Below, piece by piece: positions 1-7,610 of a stretch of 64,000 nucleotides of DNA. This stretch comes from Alteripontixanthobacter sp. (GTDB lineage Bacteria; Pseudomonadota; Alphaproteobacteria; Sphingomonadales; Sphingomonadaceae). The DNA lies in assembly GCA_039968605.1 (NCBI GenBank), contig JBDVPM010000008.1:2284968-2348967 (forward strand), given 5' to 3'. The translations under genes and the position numbers were made by a program. Each line of letters opens with the position of its first letter. Within the stretch, counting starts at the first letter, position 1. The notes under the pieces are model-generated. The model had not been told where the DNA came from. It did not search any database and was given only the letters and a program-made list of their open reading frames with translations.

Positions 1-1378
1 TGATCACTTCGGGCAGCACCTTGAGCAGCGCCAGCTTGGTTTGCAGGCTGATCTGGTCCATCGACAGGATGTTGGCGGCTTCGTTGATAGCTTGCTGGCC
101 GGCAGCTTCTACTTCAAATCGGACGCGGGCAGCCTCGGCGCGCAGCTTTTCAGCTTCCGCCTCGCCTTCGGCTTCCAACCGCTGTGCGGCTGCACGATTG
201 CTGGCTGCATCCTTTTCGGCCTCGGCTTCCACCTTGACCCCGATCGCTTCGCGCTCGGCCTGCTTGGCCGCCTCGATCAGATCGATACGCTTCTGACGCT
301 CGGCCACTTCGGTTTCGCGGCTGGTGGCCACCTGTTCTTCGGCAGCAACAGCCTTGGCACGCGCCTCGTCGGCTTCGGCCTTGGCCTGGCTTTCTTCGCG
401 GCTCTTGTTCTGGACCGCGATCTGCTGTTCCTGACGAGCGATTTCCAGAGCGCGCTTCTGATCGATCCGCGCCTCTTCCACCAACCGATCGGCCTCGATC
501 TGCTGGGCATCGACCTGCTTTTTGGCCTCGATCCTCGCAGCATCGGCCTCGCGCGTTCGTTCCGCCTGTTCGCGCGCGATTTCGGAGCTTTGCGCCGCGC
601 GCCGCACTTCGACCTCGCGTTCCTGCTCCAGCCGCGCATATTCATTGTCACGGCTGATCTGGAAGCTGCGTTCATCCGCTTCCAGGTTTTTCGTTTCCAT
701 CTGGACACGCGTATCCTGCTCGATATCGTTGCGCAGTTTCTTGCGCGCTTCGATCTGCTCGGTCAGCTTGGTCAGGCCCTCGGCATCGAAAGCGTTATTG
801 GCATTGAAATGATCGATGCTGGTCTGGTCGAGCCCGGTCAGCGAGACGGATTCGAGCTCCAAACCGTTCATCGCCAGATCGTTGCTCGAGACCTGCTGTA
901 CTTTCTGCACGAAATCCGCGCGCTGTTCGTGCAGCTCGTTCATGCTCATACCCGCAGCCACGCTGCGCAGCGCATCGACGAATTTGCCTTCGACCAGGTC
1001 CTTCAGCGCCTCGGGATGCATGGTGCGCTGGCCCAGCGTCTGCGCTGCCATGGCGATCGCTTCGGAGTCGGGTCGCACGCGGACGTAGAATTCCGCCTTC
1101 ACATCGATCCGCAGGCGGTCGAGCGTGATCAGCGCATCGCCATTCTTGCGCTCTACCGCCAACCTTACGGTGTTCATGTTCACCGGCATTGTTTCGTGGA
1201 ATACGGGAAGCACCAGCGCGCCGCCATTCATCACCACTTTCTCGCCGCCGACCCCGGTCCGCACGAAAGCGACTTCCTTCGAGGCACGGCGATACAGCCG
1301 CGTCAGCGCGAAGATGATGATGAGGAAGAGCAGGAACCCTCCCCCGGCAGTGATTGCGATACTGGTAAAGCCGTCCAT
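1..1378 (-). CDS. yqiK: Flotillin-like membrane scaffold protein, YqiK family (C-terminus cut by window edge)
   Basis: Translation from the ATG at 1378 gives an N-terminal membrane segment (about residues 6-24, rich in I, L and F). A band-7/SPFH domain follows, with VAFVRTGVGGEKVVMNGGALV near residue 35. Next comes a long alanine/glutamate-rich coiled coil (many EAEKLRAEAARV-type heptads), as in flotillins. About 459 codons are present and the frame is still open at base 1, so the end is missing. AGGAG lies about 8 bases before the ATG. It follows the YqiJ-like gene by 44 bases, the usual yqiJ-yqiK order. Flotillins organise membrane microdomains; the exact role here is not known. A large open frame on the opposite strand is only a shadow of this gene. 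Confidence 0.88.
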   Translation of the reverse strand, partial: MDGFTSIAITAGGGFLLFLIIIFALTRLYRRASKEVAFVRTGVGGEKVVMNGGALVLPVFHETMPVNMNTVRLAVERKNGDALITLDRLRIDVKAEFYVRVRPDSEAIAMAAQTLGQRTMHPEALKDLVEGKFVDALRSVAAGMSMNELHEQRADFVQKVQQVSSNDLAMNGLELESVSLTGLDQTSIDHFNANNAFDAEGLTKLTEQIEARKKLRNDIEQDTRVQMETKNLEADERSFQISRDNEYARLEQEREVEVRRAAQSSEIAREQAERTREADAARIEAKKQVDAQQIEADRLVEEARIDQKRALEIARQEQQIAVQNKSREESQAKAEADEARAKAVAAEEQVATSRETEVAERQKRIDLIEAAKQAEREAIGVKVEAEAEKDAASNRAAAQRLEAEGEAEAEKLRAEAARVRFEVEAAGQQAINEAANILSMDQISLQTKLALLKVLPEVI

Positions 1379-1422
1379 TCATTACTCCTGTCTGGTTTGT
1401 GTTTATTGCGTTCCCGGCGCCT

Positions 1423-2067
1423 TCAATCGGCGGGCGCGAGCTGGCGTTCATCCAGCGGGGCGGCGAAAAAAGTGCCGCCTTCGCGCCTGACCAGCAACAC
1501 CCGCTCCCCCGCAGCGATGCTGGCCGTATCGCCGTGGGGCTCGGCCATCACGTAATGGGCCTGGCCATGGATATCGCGCACCTTGGCGCGGGCGGGCGAG
1601 CCGCGCCGGGCGGTCCCCTCGGTAATTCGCGCGCGGCGGCCGATCAGGGAATCTATCCCGACCGCGCTCGTTTCATCCCCCGGCAATATGCGGGCGAGCG
1701 GTCGCACGGCCCCTCCGGTCACCGGAAGCGATGCCACGCCGGAGCCAAGCGCCGCCAACCACCCGTAAAGCGGCGCGCCGAGAATACTTTGCGCCAAGGC
1801 CTGGATGCCGAAGCCCAGCCCGGCGAAGAAGAACAGCAGCGTGGCGAGCCAGATGGTGAAAGGCACCCGGCCTATCCCGATCAGGCTATTCAGCCCGTCG
1901 ATCAAACCGCCGGCTTCCGTTTCGCCGTCGGCGTCGATATCGATTTCGCCATCGGCCATGTCGGATACGCCGACAATTTGCAGTATGGCGAGAAACACCA
2001 TGATCAGCAAAGCGACGCTGAAAGGTGCGTATTGGCTGGAACCGAGTGTGGAGAGAAGTTCGCTCAT
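1423..2067 (-). CDS. yqiJ: YqiJ-like inner-membrane protein with C-terminal OB-fold domain
   Basis: 214 residues. Two clear hydrophobic segments (about 17-35 and 70-105) flank an acidic loop (DGEIDIDADGETEAGG). The C-terminal 70 residues start at IGRRARITEGTARRGSPARA and look like the small beta-barrel (NfeD/OB-type) found in YqiJ. It directly precedes the flotillin gene on the same strand, which supports a YqiJ/YqiK pair in which this protein anchors or partners the flotillin. Function beyond that is inferred. Confidence 0.75.
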   Translation of the reverse strand: MSELLSTLGSSQYAPFSVALLIMVFLAILQIVGVSDMADGEIDIDADGETEAGGLIDGLNSLIGIGRVPFTIWLATLLFFFAGLGFGIQALAQSILGAPLYGWLAALGSGVASLPVTGGAVRPLARILPGDETSAVGIDSLIGRRARITEGTARRGSPARAKVRDIHGQAHYVMAEPHGDTASIAAGERVLLVRREGGTFFAAPLDERQLAPAD

Positions 2068-2210
2068 CGCGCTATTTCACGATCGCGAACAATTACTGCC
2101 CCCGTCTGCCCCCCGATACTTTCCATGTCTGCGACATTAACACAATTGGCGTTGAATTAACAGGAAAATCGGACGAAGCGCACCGTAACCGTGTGCCGTT
2201 CAACGAACCA

Positions 2211-2948
2211 TCAGTGCAGCGTCAGCCCGCCATCGACCACCAGTGTCTGGCCGATCATGTAACTCGCCATCGGGCTGGCGAGGAACAGCGCCGCGTCGGC
2301 CAGTTCGGCCGGTTCGCCGGTGCGGCGCAGGGGGATGGCCTTAAGGGTCATATCCTCGCGCTGACCGCCATCGAAGGTCACGTCGGTCATCTTGGTGCGC
2401 ACGAACCCCGGCGCGATGCCGTTGACGCGGATGCCTTCTCTTGCCCAGGCGCGCGCCAGGCTGCGCGTGAGCGAAACCGCGCCCGCCTTCGACGCGCCAT
2501 AGGCGGGATTGCCGAAGGCCGCCGCCCATGCCGCGACCGAGCTGATCGTGATGAGCGAGCCCTTCGTTTCGGCCAGCTTGGGATGAACCAGCCGGGCGCA
2601 ATCCATCAGGCTGGTGAGGTTGGTATCCATTACCGCGTCCCACCCCTCACGCTCGAACTCCTCGCCCGCGTAACGCACGATTCCCTGGGCCAGCACTACG
2701 ATATCGAGCTGGCCGGGCAGCTTTGCCGCATCGAGCGAGGCGCGGTCGGACACATCGACCTGCGCGTAATGCAGCCCGGTCAGGTCGGAGCCTTCGGTGC
2801 CCGCATACTCATCCGCCGAGGCACGCGTGCCCCATACATGCACCTGCGCCCCGCGCGCCCGGAAGGCTTGGGCGGCGGCGTTGCCGATCCCGCTCGACCC
2901 TCCCACGATCAGTGCGGTCTTGCCGGTGAAGTCCATTGGGTCGGTCAT
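2211..2948 (-). CDS. SDR family NAD(P)-dependent oxidoreductase
   Basis: 245 residues, normal for a classical short-chain dehydrogenase/reductase. The cofactor-binding glycine motif GGSSGIG is near residue 16. The catalytic Ser lies in ITISSVAAW and the YGASK motif (Tyr/Lys) near residue 155, followed by VNGIAPGFVRT. The C-terminus MIGQTLVVDGG is typical. GAGGAA sits 6 bases before the ATG. It lies 9 bases after the P450 gene and is the last gene of an acyl-CoA ligase-P450-SDR operon. It probably oxidises an alcohol made by the P450 or a hydroxyacyl-CoA; the substrate cannot be read from sequence. Confidence 0.9.
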   Translation of the reverse strand: MTDPMDFTGKTALIVGGSSGIGNAAAQAFRARGAQVHVWGTRASADEYAGTEGSDLTGLHYAQVDVSDRASLDAAKLPGQLDIVVLAQGIVRYAGEEFEREGWDAVMDTNLTSLMDCARLVHPKLAETKGSLITISSVAAWAAAFGNPAYGASKAGAVSLTRSLARAWAREGIRVNGIAPGFVRTKMTDVTFDGGQREDMTLKAIPLRRTGEPAELADAALFLASPMASYMIGQTLVVDGGLTLH

Positions 2949-2957
2949 GCGATTTCC

Positions 2958-4247
2958 TCATGCGGGAGTGATGTCGAGCGGCAACGATTTAAGGCCGCCG
3001 ACGAAGGTGGATTTGGAGCGCTGGGCCGGGCCTGCCGGTTCGACGGCCTCGACCCGGTCGAGCAGTTCTTCGAACAAGATCCGCATCTCCAGCCGCGCCA
3101 GATGCAGCCCGAGGCATTGATGCGCCCCCGCACCGAAGGCCAAATGCCGATTATGACTGCGCGAGGCATCGAACCGGCGCGGGTTTTCGAATTGGGCGGG
3201 ATCGTGATTGGCCGCGACATAGCTGATCATCAGCCAGTCATCCCTGGCGATCGCCTGTCCGCCGATCTGCGTATCATGCGCCGCGGTGCGCATGAAATGC
3301 TGCACCGGGCTGGTCCAGCGGATCGCTTCTTCCACAATGCCGGGGAGCAAGGAGCGATCTTCGCGAACACGCGCCCATTGCTCGGGATCGCTGGCCAGGG
3401 CCTGCATCGCGCCCGCCGTGCTCGCGCTGGTGGTATCGTGCCCGGCGGCGGCCAGGATGATGTAATAGCCCATCATGTCGCGGTCGTTCAGCGGCTGCCC
3501 ATCCACGCGCGCATTGGCGATGGTGCTGGCGACATCGGCGGTAGGACTGGCGCGGCGATCCGCGGTGATGGCGGCAAAATACGTCTCGAAATCCTTGACC
3601 GCGCCAGCGACGATCCGGGTCATCTGTTCAGGCGTGAGGTCCGCCATGCCGGATTGGTTGAGATCCTCGTCCTGTCCGCCGAACATTTGCTGCGTTAGCA
3701 TCAGCATACGCGGCTCGTCTTCCTCCGGCACGCCCAATATCTGCATCACCACATGCAGCGGATAGGGCGCGGAGACGAGTGGCACAAAGTCCAATTCCGG
3801 CCCCGCCGCCAGCATCCGATCCACCGCCGCGCGCGCGATCTTGCGGATCTCACCTTCCACATTGGCAAGGTTCTTCGGCATGAACCATTCCTGCGTCAGC
3901 TTGCGATATTTCATGTGGATCGGCGCATCATGCGTCACCAGGCTGGCCACCATATGCGGGCTGCCGCCGGTCATCGCTCTGGCGAATTCGATCCCTTCGG
4001 TGAGGCTGAACACCACCGTTCGCGGATTATTGAGGAAGGCGGCGTTGTCCTTGCTGATCGCCATGACGTCGTCATAGCGAGTGATCAGCCAGAAGGGATC
4101 GAACAAGTCCAGCTGACCGGCGGGCGGCTCTATCCGCGCGACGGGATTCTCGGCGCGGAGCCTATCGAAAATATCGAGCAGACCGTTCCATTCGGCATAG
4201 CTGGCCGGGTCGGTAATCGCGCGCGCGATCTCGGGCGAAACGCGCAT
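2958..4247 (-). CDS. Cytochrome P450
   Basis: 429 residues from the ATG at 4247, which stands 2 bases after the stop of the upstream ligase gene; a longer upstream reading would run inside that gene. P450 landmarks are all present: the I-helix AAAGHDTTSAST, the ExxR pair in EEAIRW, and the haem loop FGAGAHQCLG with the ligand Cys near residue 378. It has no membrane anchor, so it is a soluble bacterial class I P450 that needs a ferredoxin and reductase. It is not of the CYP153 type found at 31.5 kb. Operon partners (acyl-CoA ligase, SDR) suggest oxidation of a lipid, terpenoid or steroid side chain, which is inference. Confidence 0.92.
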   Translation of the reverse strand: MRVSPEIARAITDPASYAEWNGLLDIFDRLRAENPVARIEPPAGQLDLFDPFWLITRYDDVMAISKDNAAFLNNPRTVVFSLTEGIEFARAMTGGSPHMVASLVTHDAPIHMKYRKLTQEWFMPKNLANVEGEIRKIARAAVDRMLAAGPELDFVPLVSAPYPLHVVMQILGVPEEDEPRMLMLTQQMFGGQDEDLNQSGMADLTPEQMTRIVAGAVKDFETYFAAITADRRASPTADVASTIANARVDGQPLNDRDMMGYYIILAAAGHDTTSASTAGAMQALASDPEQWARVREDRSLLPGIVEEAIRWTSPVQHFMRTAAHDTQIGGQAIARDDWLMISYVAANHDPAQFENPRRFDASRSHNRHLAFGAGAHQCLGLHLARLEMRILFEELLDRVEAVEPAGPAQRSKSTFVGGLKSLPLDITPA

Positions 4248-4249
4248 GG

Positions 4250-5797
4250 CTATCGCTGCCCTTGGGCTTTCTCGCGGTATTCGTCGCGCAGCTTGCGCTT
4301 GTACAGCTTGCCATTGGCCTCGCGCGGCAATTCGGCGCGAAAATCGTAATCCTTGGGACATTTGAGCTTGGCCAGCTTGGCCTGGAGGAATTCGCGCAGC
4401 ACGCCTTCCAGCCCGTTGTCGATCTGCCCCATATCCACCGGCTGAACCACCGCGACCACTCGCTCGCCCATATCGGGATCGGGCGCGCCGACCACGGCGG
4501 CATCCATCACCTTGGGATGCGTGATCAGCAGGTTTTCGACCTCCTGCGGGTAGATATTCACCCCGCCGGAAATGATCATGTGGCTCTTGCGGTCGGTGAG
4601 GTAGAGATAGCCGTCCTCGTCCAGCCGTCCGATATCGCCCAGCGTGCTCCAGCCATTGGCCAGCTGCGCCTCGGCGGTCTTTTCCTCGTCATTGTGATAG
4701 GCGAAGCTGTTCTCGCTTTCGAAGAAGATCGTCCCCGGCTCACCCGGCGGCAACTCGTTGCCCTCATCGTCGCAAATATGCGGGGTGCCCATGATCGGCT
4801 TACCCACCGTGCCGGGATGGTCGAGCCAGTCTGCGCTGGTGACCATGGTCATGCCATTGCCTTCGGAGCCGGCGTAATATTCGTAGATGATCGGCCCCCA
4901 CCACTCGATCATCGCCTGCTTGACCGGCACCGGGCAGGGCGCAGCGGCGTGGATGGCGGTCTTGTGGCTGGACAGATCGTAACGGGTGCGCACATCCTCC
5001 GGCAGTTTCAGCATTCGCACGAAATGGGTCGGGACCCATTGGCTGACGGTCACGCCATACTTCTCGATAGCTGCCAGCGCGGCTTCGGGATCGAATTTCT
5101 CCATGATCACGACCGTCCCGCCCAGCCGGTGAATGGTCATCGACCAGCGAAACGGCGCGGCGTGGTAGAGCGGGCCGGGGCACAGATAGACCGCGCTGCC
5201 ATCGATCGGCACGCCGAACAGCCCATGCACCAGCATCACGAACGGATGGACGAATTGGAAATCGTCGTCCTGCGGGGTGGTGTTGCGGATACCTTTGGGC
5301 CGGCCGGTCGTGCCGCTGGAATAGAGCATGTCGAGACCCGGTGCGGTGTCTTCGGGCAGTGTATCGGAATGGCTGGCAATGGCAGCTTCGAAATCCTGCG
5401 GCTGGCCCGGTCTGCCGATCTGCCAGACTGGAATGTCGGGACATTTGCCCCGGAATTCTTCCAGCACCCCATCGAATCGCGGCGAGGAGATCAGCAGCTT
5501 CGCGCCGCTATCGGTCACGATATAGGCGATTTCTTCGGCGGTCAGATGGGTGGAAACCGGCACGATCGTCGCGCCGATGCGCTGCGATCCCCAGGCGATC
5601 TGCAGATAATGCGCATTGTTTTCCATCAACAGCGCGAAGTCGTCACCCTTGCCAACGCCCTGCGCGCGCAGCCAGTGGGCGATGCGGTTGGCGGCGGATT
5701 CCATCTCGCCGAACGTGATCCGCTCGCCGCTGCCCGCCATCACTATGGCGGTGCGGCCCGGATCGGCGGCGGCATGGGTGTGGGGGTGCAAGGCCAT
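4250..5797 (-). CDS. AMP-dependent acyl-CoA synthetase/ligase
   Basis: 515 residues. The adenylate-forming signature YSSGTTGRPKG lies near residues 158-168, followed by YEYYAGSEGNG. The C-terminal hinge region contains GDIGRLDEDGYLYLTDRKSHMIISGG, and the catalytic Lys region is PREANGKLYKRKL. These show a class I ligase that activates a carboxylic acid to acyl-AMP and then acyl-CoA. GGGAGAGAG is placed well before the ATG. It is the first gene of the operon with the P450 and the SDR, so all three probably act on one substrate. Substrate length and type are unknown. Confidence 0.92.
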   Translation of the reverse strand: MALHPHTHAAADPGRTAIVMAGSGERITFGEMESAANRIAHWLRAQGVGKGDDFALLMENNAHYLQIAWGSQRIGATIVPVSTHLTAEEIAYIVTDSGAKLLISSPRFDGVLEEFRGKCPDIPVWQIGRPGQPQDFEAAIASHSDTLPEDTAPGLDMLYSSGTTGRPKGIRNTTPQDDDFQFVHPFVMLVHGLFGVPIDGSAVYLCPGPLYHAAPFRWSMTIHRLGGTVVIMEKFDPEAALAAIEKYGVTVSQWVPTHFVRMLKLPEDVRTRYDLSSHKTAIHAAAPCPVPVKQAMIEWWGPIIYEYYAGSEGNGMTMVTSADWLDHPGTVGKPIMGTPHICDDEGNELPPGEPGTIFFESENSFAYHNDEEKTAEAQLANGWSTLGDIGRLDEDGYLYLTDRKSHMIISGGVNIYPQEVENLLITHPKVMDAAVVGAPDPDMGERVVAVVQPVDMGQIDNGLEGVLREFLQAKLAKLKCPKDYDFRAELPREANGKLYKRKLRDEYREKAQGQR

Positions 5798-5886
5798 GGT
5801 ATCTCTCTCCCGCAGCGCATTGATGCGCCTGTCGTTGGAGCGAAACTATGTCCTGCCATCGCCATCGGTTGCAAGGTAAAACCGAA

Positions 5887-5918
5887 ACGAAAAGGGCGGC
5901 AGGTTGCCCCGCCGCCCC
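5887..5918 (-). terminator. Rho-independent terminator of the M23 peptidase gene
   Basis: Inverted repeat GGGCGGC (5894-5900) / GCCGCCC (5911-5917). Read on the minus strand the stem is followed by a T-rich tract (TTTTCGTTT). It lies about 45 bases beyond the stop of the M23 peptidase gene. Confidence 0.75.
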
Positions 5919-5960
5919 GATGACACCCTCTCCCGATGTCAAACTATGTTCGCTTGAAGC

Positions 5961-6773
5961 TTACTCGGCGCCGCCGCGGCCACCTTCTGCCTCGGTCTGT
6001 GCATCGCTCTGCGCCATGTAAGGCAGCGGGTTAACCGCCTTGCCCGCGACGCGCACTTCGTAATGCAGATGCGGCCCGGTGGAGCGACCGGTGGAACCGA
6101 CATAGCCGATCAGGTCACCCTTCTTGACGGTTTCGCCCGATGCCACGGCGATGCGCGACATATGCGCGTAACGCGTCTGCAGATCGCCGCCATGTTCGAT
6201 GCTGACATACAGGCCGTAGCTGGAGAAAGACTGTGCCTTGCTCACCTGTCCATCGGCGGTTGCGTAGATCGGCGTGCCGGTGGGCGCTGCCAGATCGATA
6301 CCCTTGTGACGGCGGCGTCCACCGGTCACCGGGTGGTTGCGCATGCCATAGCTGGACGTCAGGCGCGATCCGTCGAGCGGCATGCGCGAAGGGACGCTGA
6401 CGCTGGCGATCGGTGCAGGCACCATGCCCGGCGCTGCCGCGGTGCCGCGATCCATCGATTTCCAGCTGGCGAAGAGCTGCTTGAATTCCGCCTCGTCCGC
6501 CTGGTCTGCGCCGGAGATCGATTGCGGGGTGGAAAGGTCCAGCGGCGCGACGGCGCCGGCCGACATCTGCACGGTTTCGGGCGCGAATTCGGCGACATCG
6601 CCTTCGGCCTTGGCCATTGCGGGGGAGGTCCCGGCGGCCAGCAGTGCGCTGGCGACAATCGCCGTGATTTTCTTGAAGCGGAATTCGGTTGCGATAGCGA
6701 TAGCTAAACCCGTCCTTTTTAGCGCTCCTTCATCAGGAGCGGTTCGACCCAAATCGTGAGGCGAGCGATCCAA
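5961..6773 (-). CDS. M23 family metallopeptidase (LytM domain), exported
   Basis: 270 residues from a TTG at 6773. No in-frame ATG or GTG is available before the signal peptide, so the start is uncertain. A signal peptide is visible (FRFKKITAIVASALLAAGTSPAMA). The C-terminal half is a LytM/M23 domain: SSYGMRNHPVTGGRRRHKGIDLA holds the first His and Asp zinc ligands, and GSTGRSTGPHLHYEVR holds the HxH motif. These enzymes cut peptidoglycan cross-links. All metal ligands are present, so it should be active. It ends in a good terminator. Confidence 0.85.
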   Translation of the reverse strand: MDRSPHDLGRTAPDEGALKRTGLAIAIATEFRFKKITAIVASALLAAGTSPAMAKAEGDVAEFAPETVQMSAGAVAPLDLSTPQSISGADQADEAEFKQLFASWKSMDRGTAAAPGMVPAPIASVSVPSRMPLDGSRLTSSYGMRNHPVTGGRRRHKGIDLAAPTGTPIYATADGQVSKAQSFSSYGLYVSIEHGGDLQTRYAHMSRIAVASGETVKKGDLIGYVGSTGRSTGPHLHYEVRVAGKAVNPLPYMAQSDAQTEAEGGRGGAE

Positions 6774-6854
6774 TCCCGCTCTGCACGAAAACTTTTTTGG
6801 AAGGCCGGGGAACGCCCCAACGCTTCGTGTGTTGTGGGTTATGCAGGCGTATTT

Positions 6855-7118
6855 TTATTGCGCAAGCGGTTGATAGAAGTTGCGCGATAAACCGGCTGCG
6901 AGACGCGCCGAGTCGTTGAATGGCGGCTGCAAACCGCTCTCGAAACGCTTCTCGACCAAGGAATTCCACAGTTTTTCCGGCATTTCCCCGCGTCTGCGGG
7001 ATTCGGCGATGAACTGCTGTGTGCCGATGGCGACGTGCCGAATTGCGTCATCCAGAATGCGCTCCAGGATTTTTGCGCCATGCGAATCGCCTGCCCCTAT
7101 CGTCTCGCCTGCACACAT
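6855..7118 (-). pseudogene. Remnant of a DUF455 (ferritin-like) gene: C-terminal quarter only
   Basis: The 87-codon frame matches the C-terminal end of DUF455 ferritin-like proteins, usually about 260-280 residues: AKILERILDD, IRHVAIGTQQF and QPPFNDSARLAAGLS. The first roughly 190 residues are missing. The expected metal-ligand Glu of the DEI.HV motif reads Ala (DDAIRHV). The frame begins 2 codons after the bcp stop, in the same frame and with no Shine-Dalgarno sequence, as if a deletion had joined the two genes. I call it a decaying remnant. Translation as a short read-through partner of bcp cannot be excluded. Confidence 0.7.
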
Positions 7119-7124
7119 ATCGTT

Positions 7125-7610
7125 TCAGAGCGCCTGAGCGGCATCCAGCACGTCTTCGGCATGCCCCTTGACCTTCACCTTGTTCCAGACGCGGGCGATC
7201 TTGCCATTCGCATCGACCAGATAGGTGGTGCGGACCATGCCCATATAGGTCTTCCCGTACATCTGCTTCTCGGTCCAGATACCAAGCTCGTCCGACAGGC
7301 CGCCTTCTTCGGCATCCGTGCCGAGCGGGGTTTTCAAGTCGTGCTTGACGATGAAGTTATGATGCTTCTTCGCCGAATCCTTGCTGATGCCGAGCAGCGC
7401 GGTGCCGGCCGCTTTGAACTTGTCTGACAGGGCGGAAAAGTCCTTGGCCTCGGCCGTGCAGCCGGGCGTGTTGTCCCTGGGATAAAAGAACAGCACCAGC
7501 TTGCGCCCCGTAAAATCCTCGCGCGACATCGACCGGCCATCGTCGTCCGGCACCTGCACGTCCATCGTGAAATCGGGCAGCGCGTCGCCTTCGCCATACG
7601 TCTTGCTCAT
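7125..7610 (-). CDS. bcp: Thioredoxin-dependent thiol peroxidase (Bcp/PrxQ)
   Basis: 161 residues from the ATG at 7610, which overlaps the glnE stop (ATGA), so it is probably translationally coupled. It is an AhpC/TSA-type peroxiredoxin: KLVLFFYPRDNTPGCTAEAKD contains the peroxidatic Cys51. Bcp proteins of the E. coli type carry a resolving Cys five residues later; here that position is Lys56, so this is a form without that resolving Cys. It reduces hydroperoxides in the cytoplasm. A longer start 18 codons upstream would lie inside glnE and is not preferred. Confidence 0.92.
   Translation of the reverse strand: MSKTYGEGDALPDFTMDVQVPDDDGRSMSREDFTGRKLVLFFYPRDNTPGCTAEAKDFSALSDKFKAAGTALLGISKDSAKKHHNFIVKHDLKTPLGTDAEEGGLSDELGIWTEKQMYGKTYMGMVRTTYLVDANGKIARVWNKVKVKGHAEDVLDAAQAL

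Noticed and set aside
41-1555. Long open frame opposite the flotillin gene
   Set aside because: High-GC antisense shadow; no domain-like sequence, while the minus strand gives a clear flotillin.
6807-6818. GGGG-AACG-CCCC hairpin downstream of the DUF455 remnant as a terminator
   Set aside because: Only a 4-bp stem and no T tract on the minus strand.
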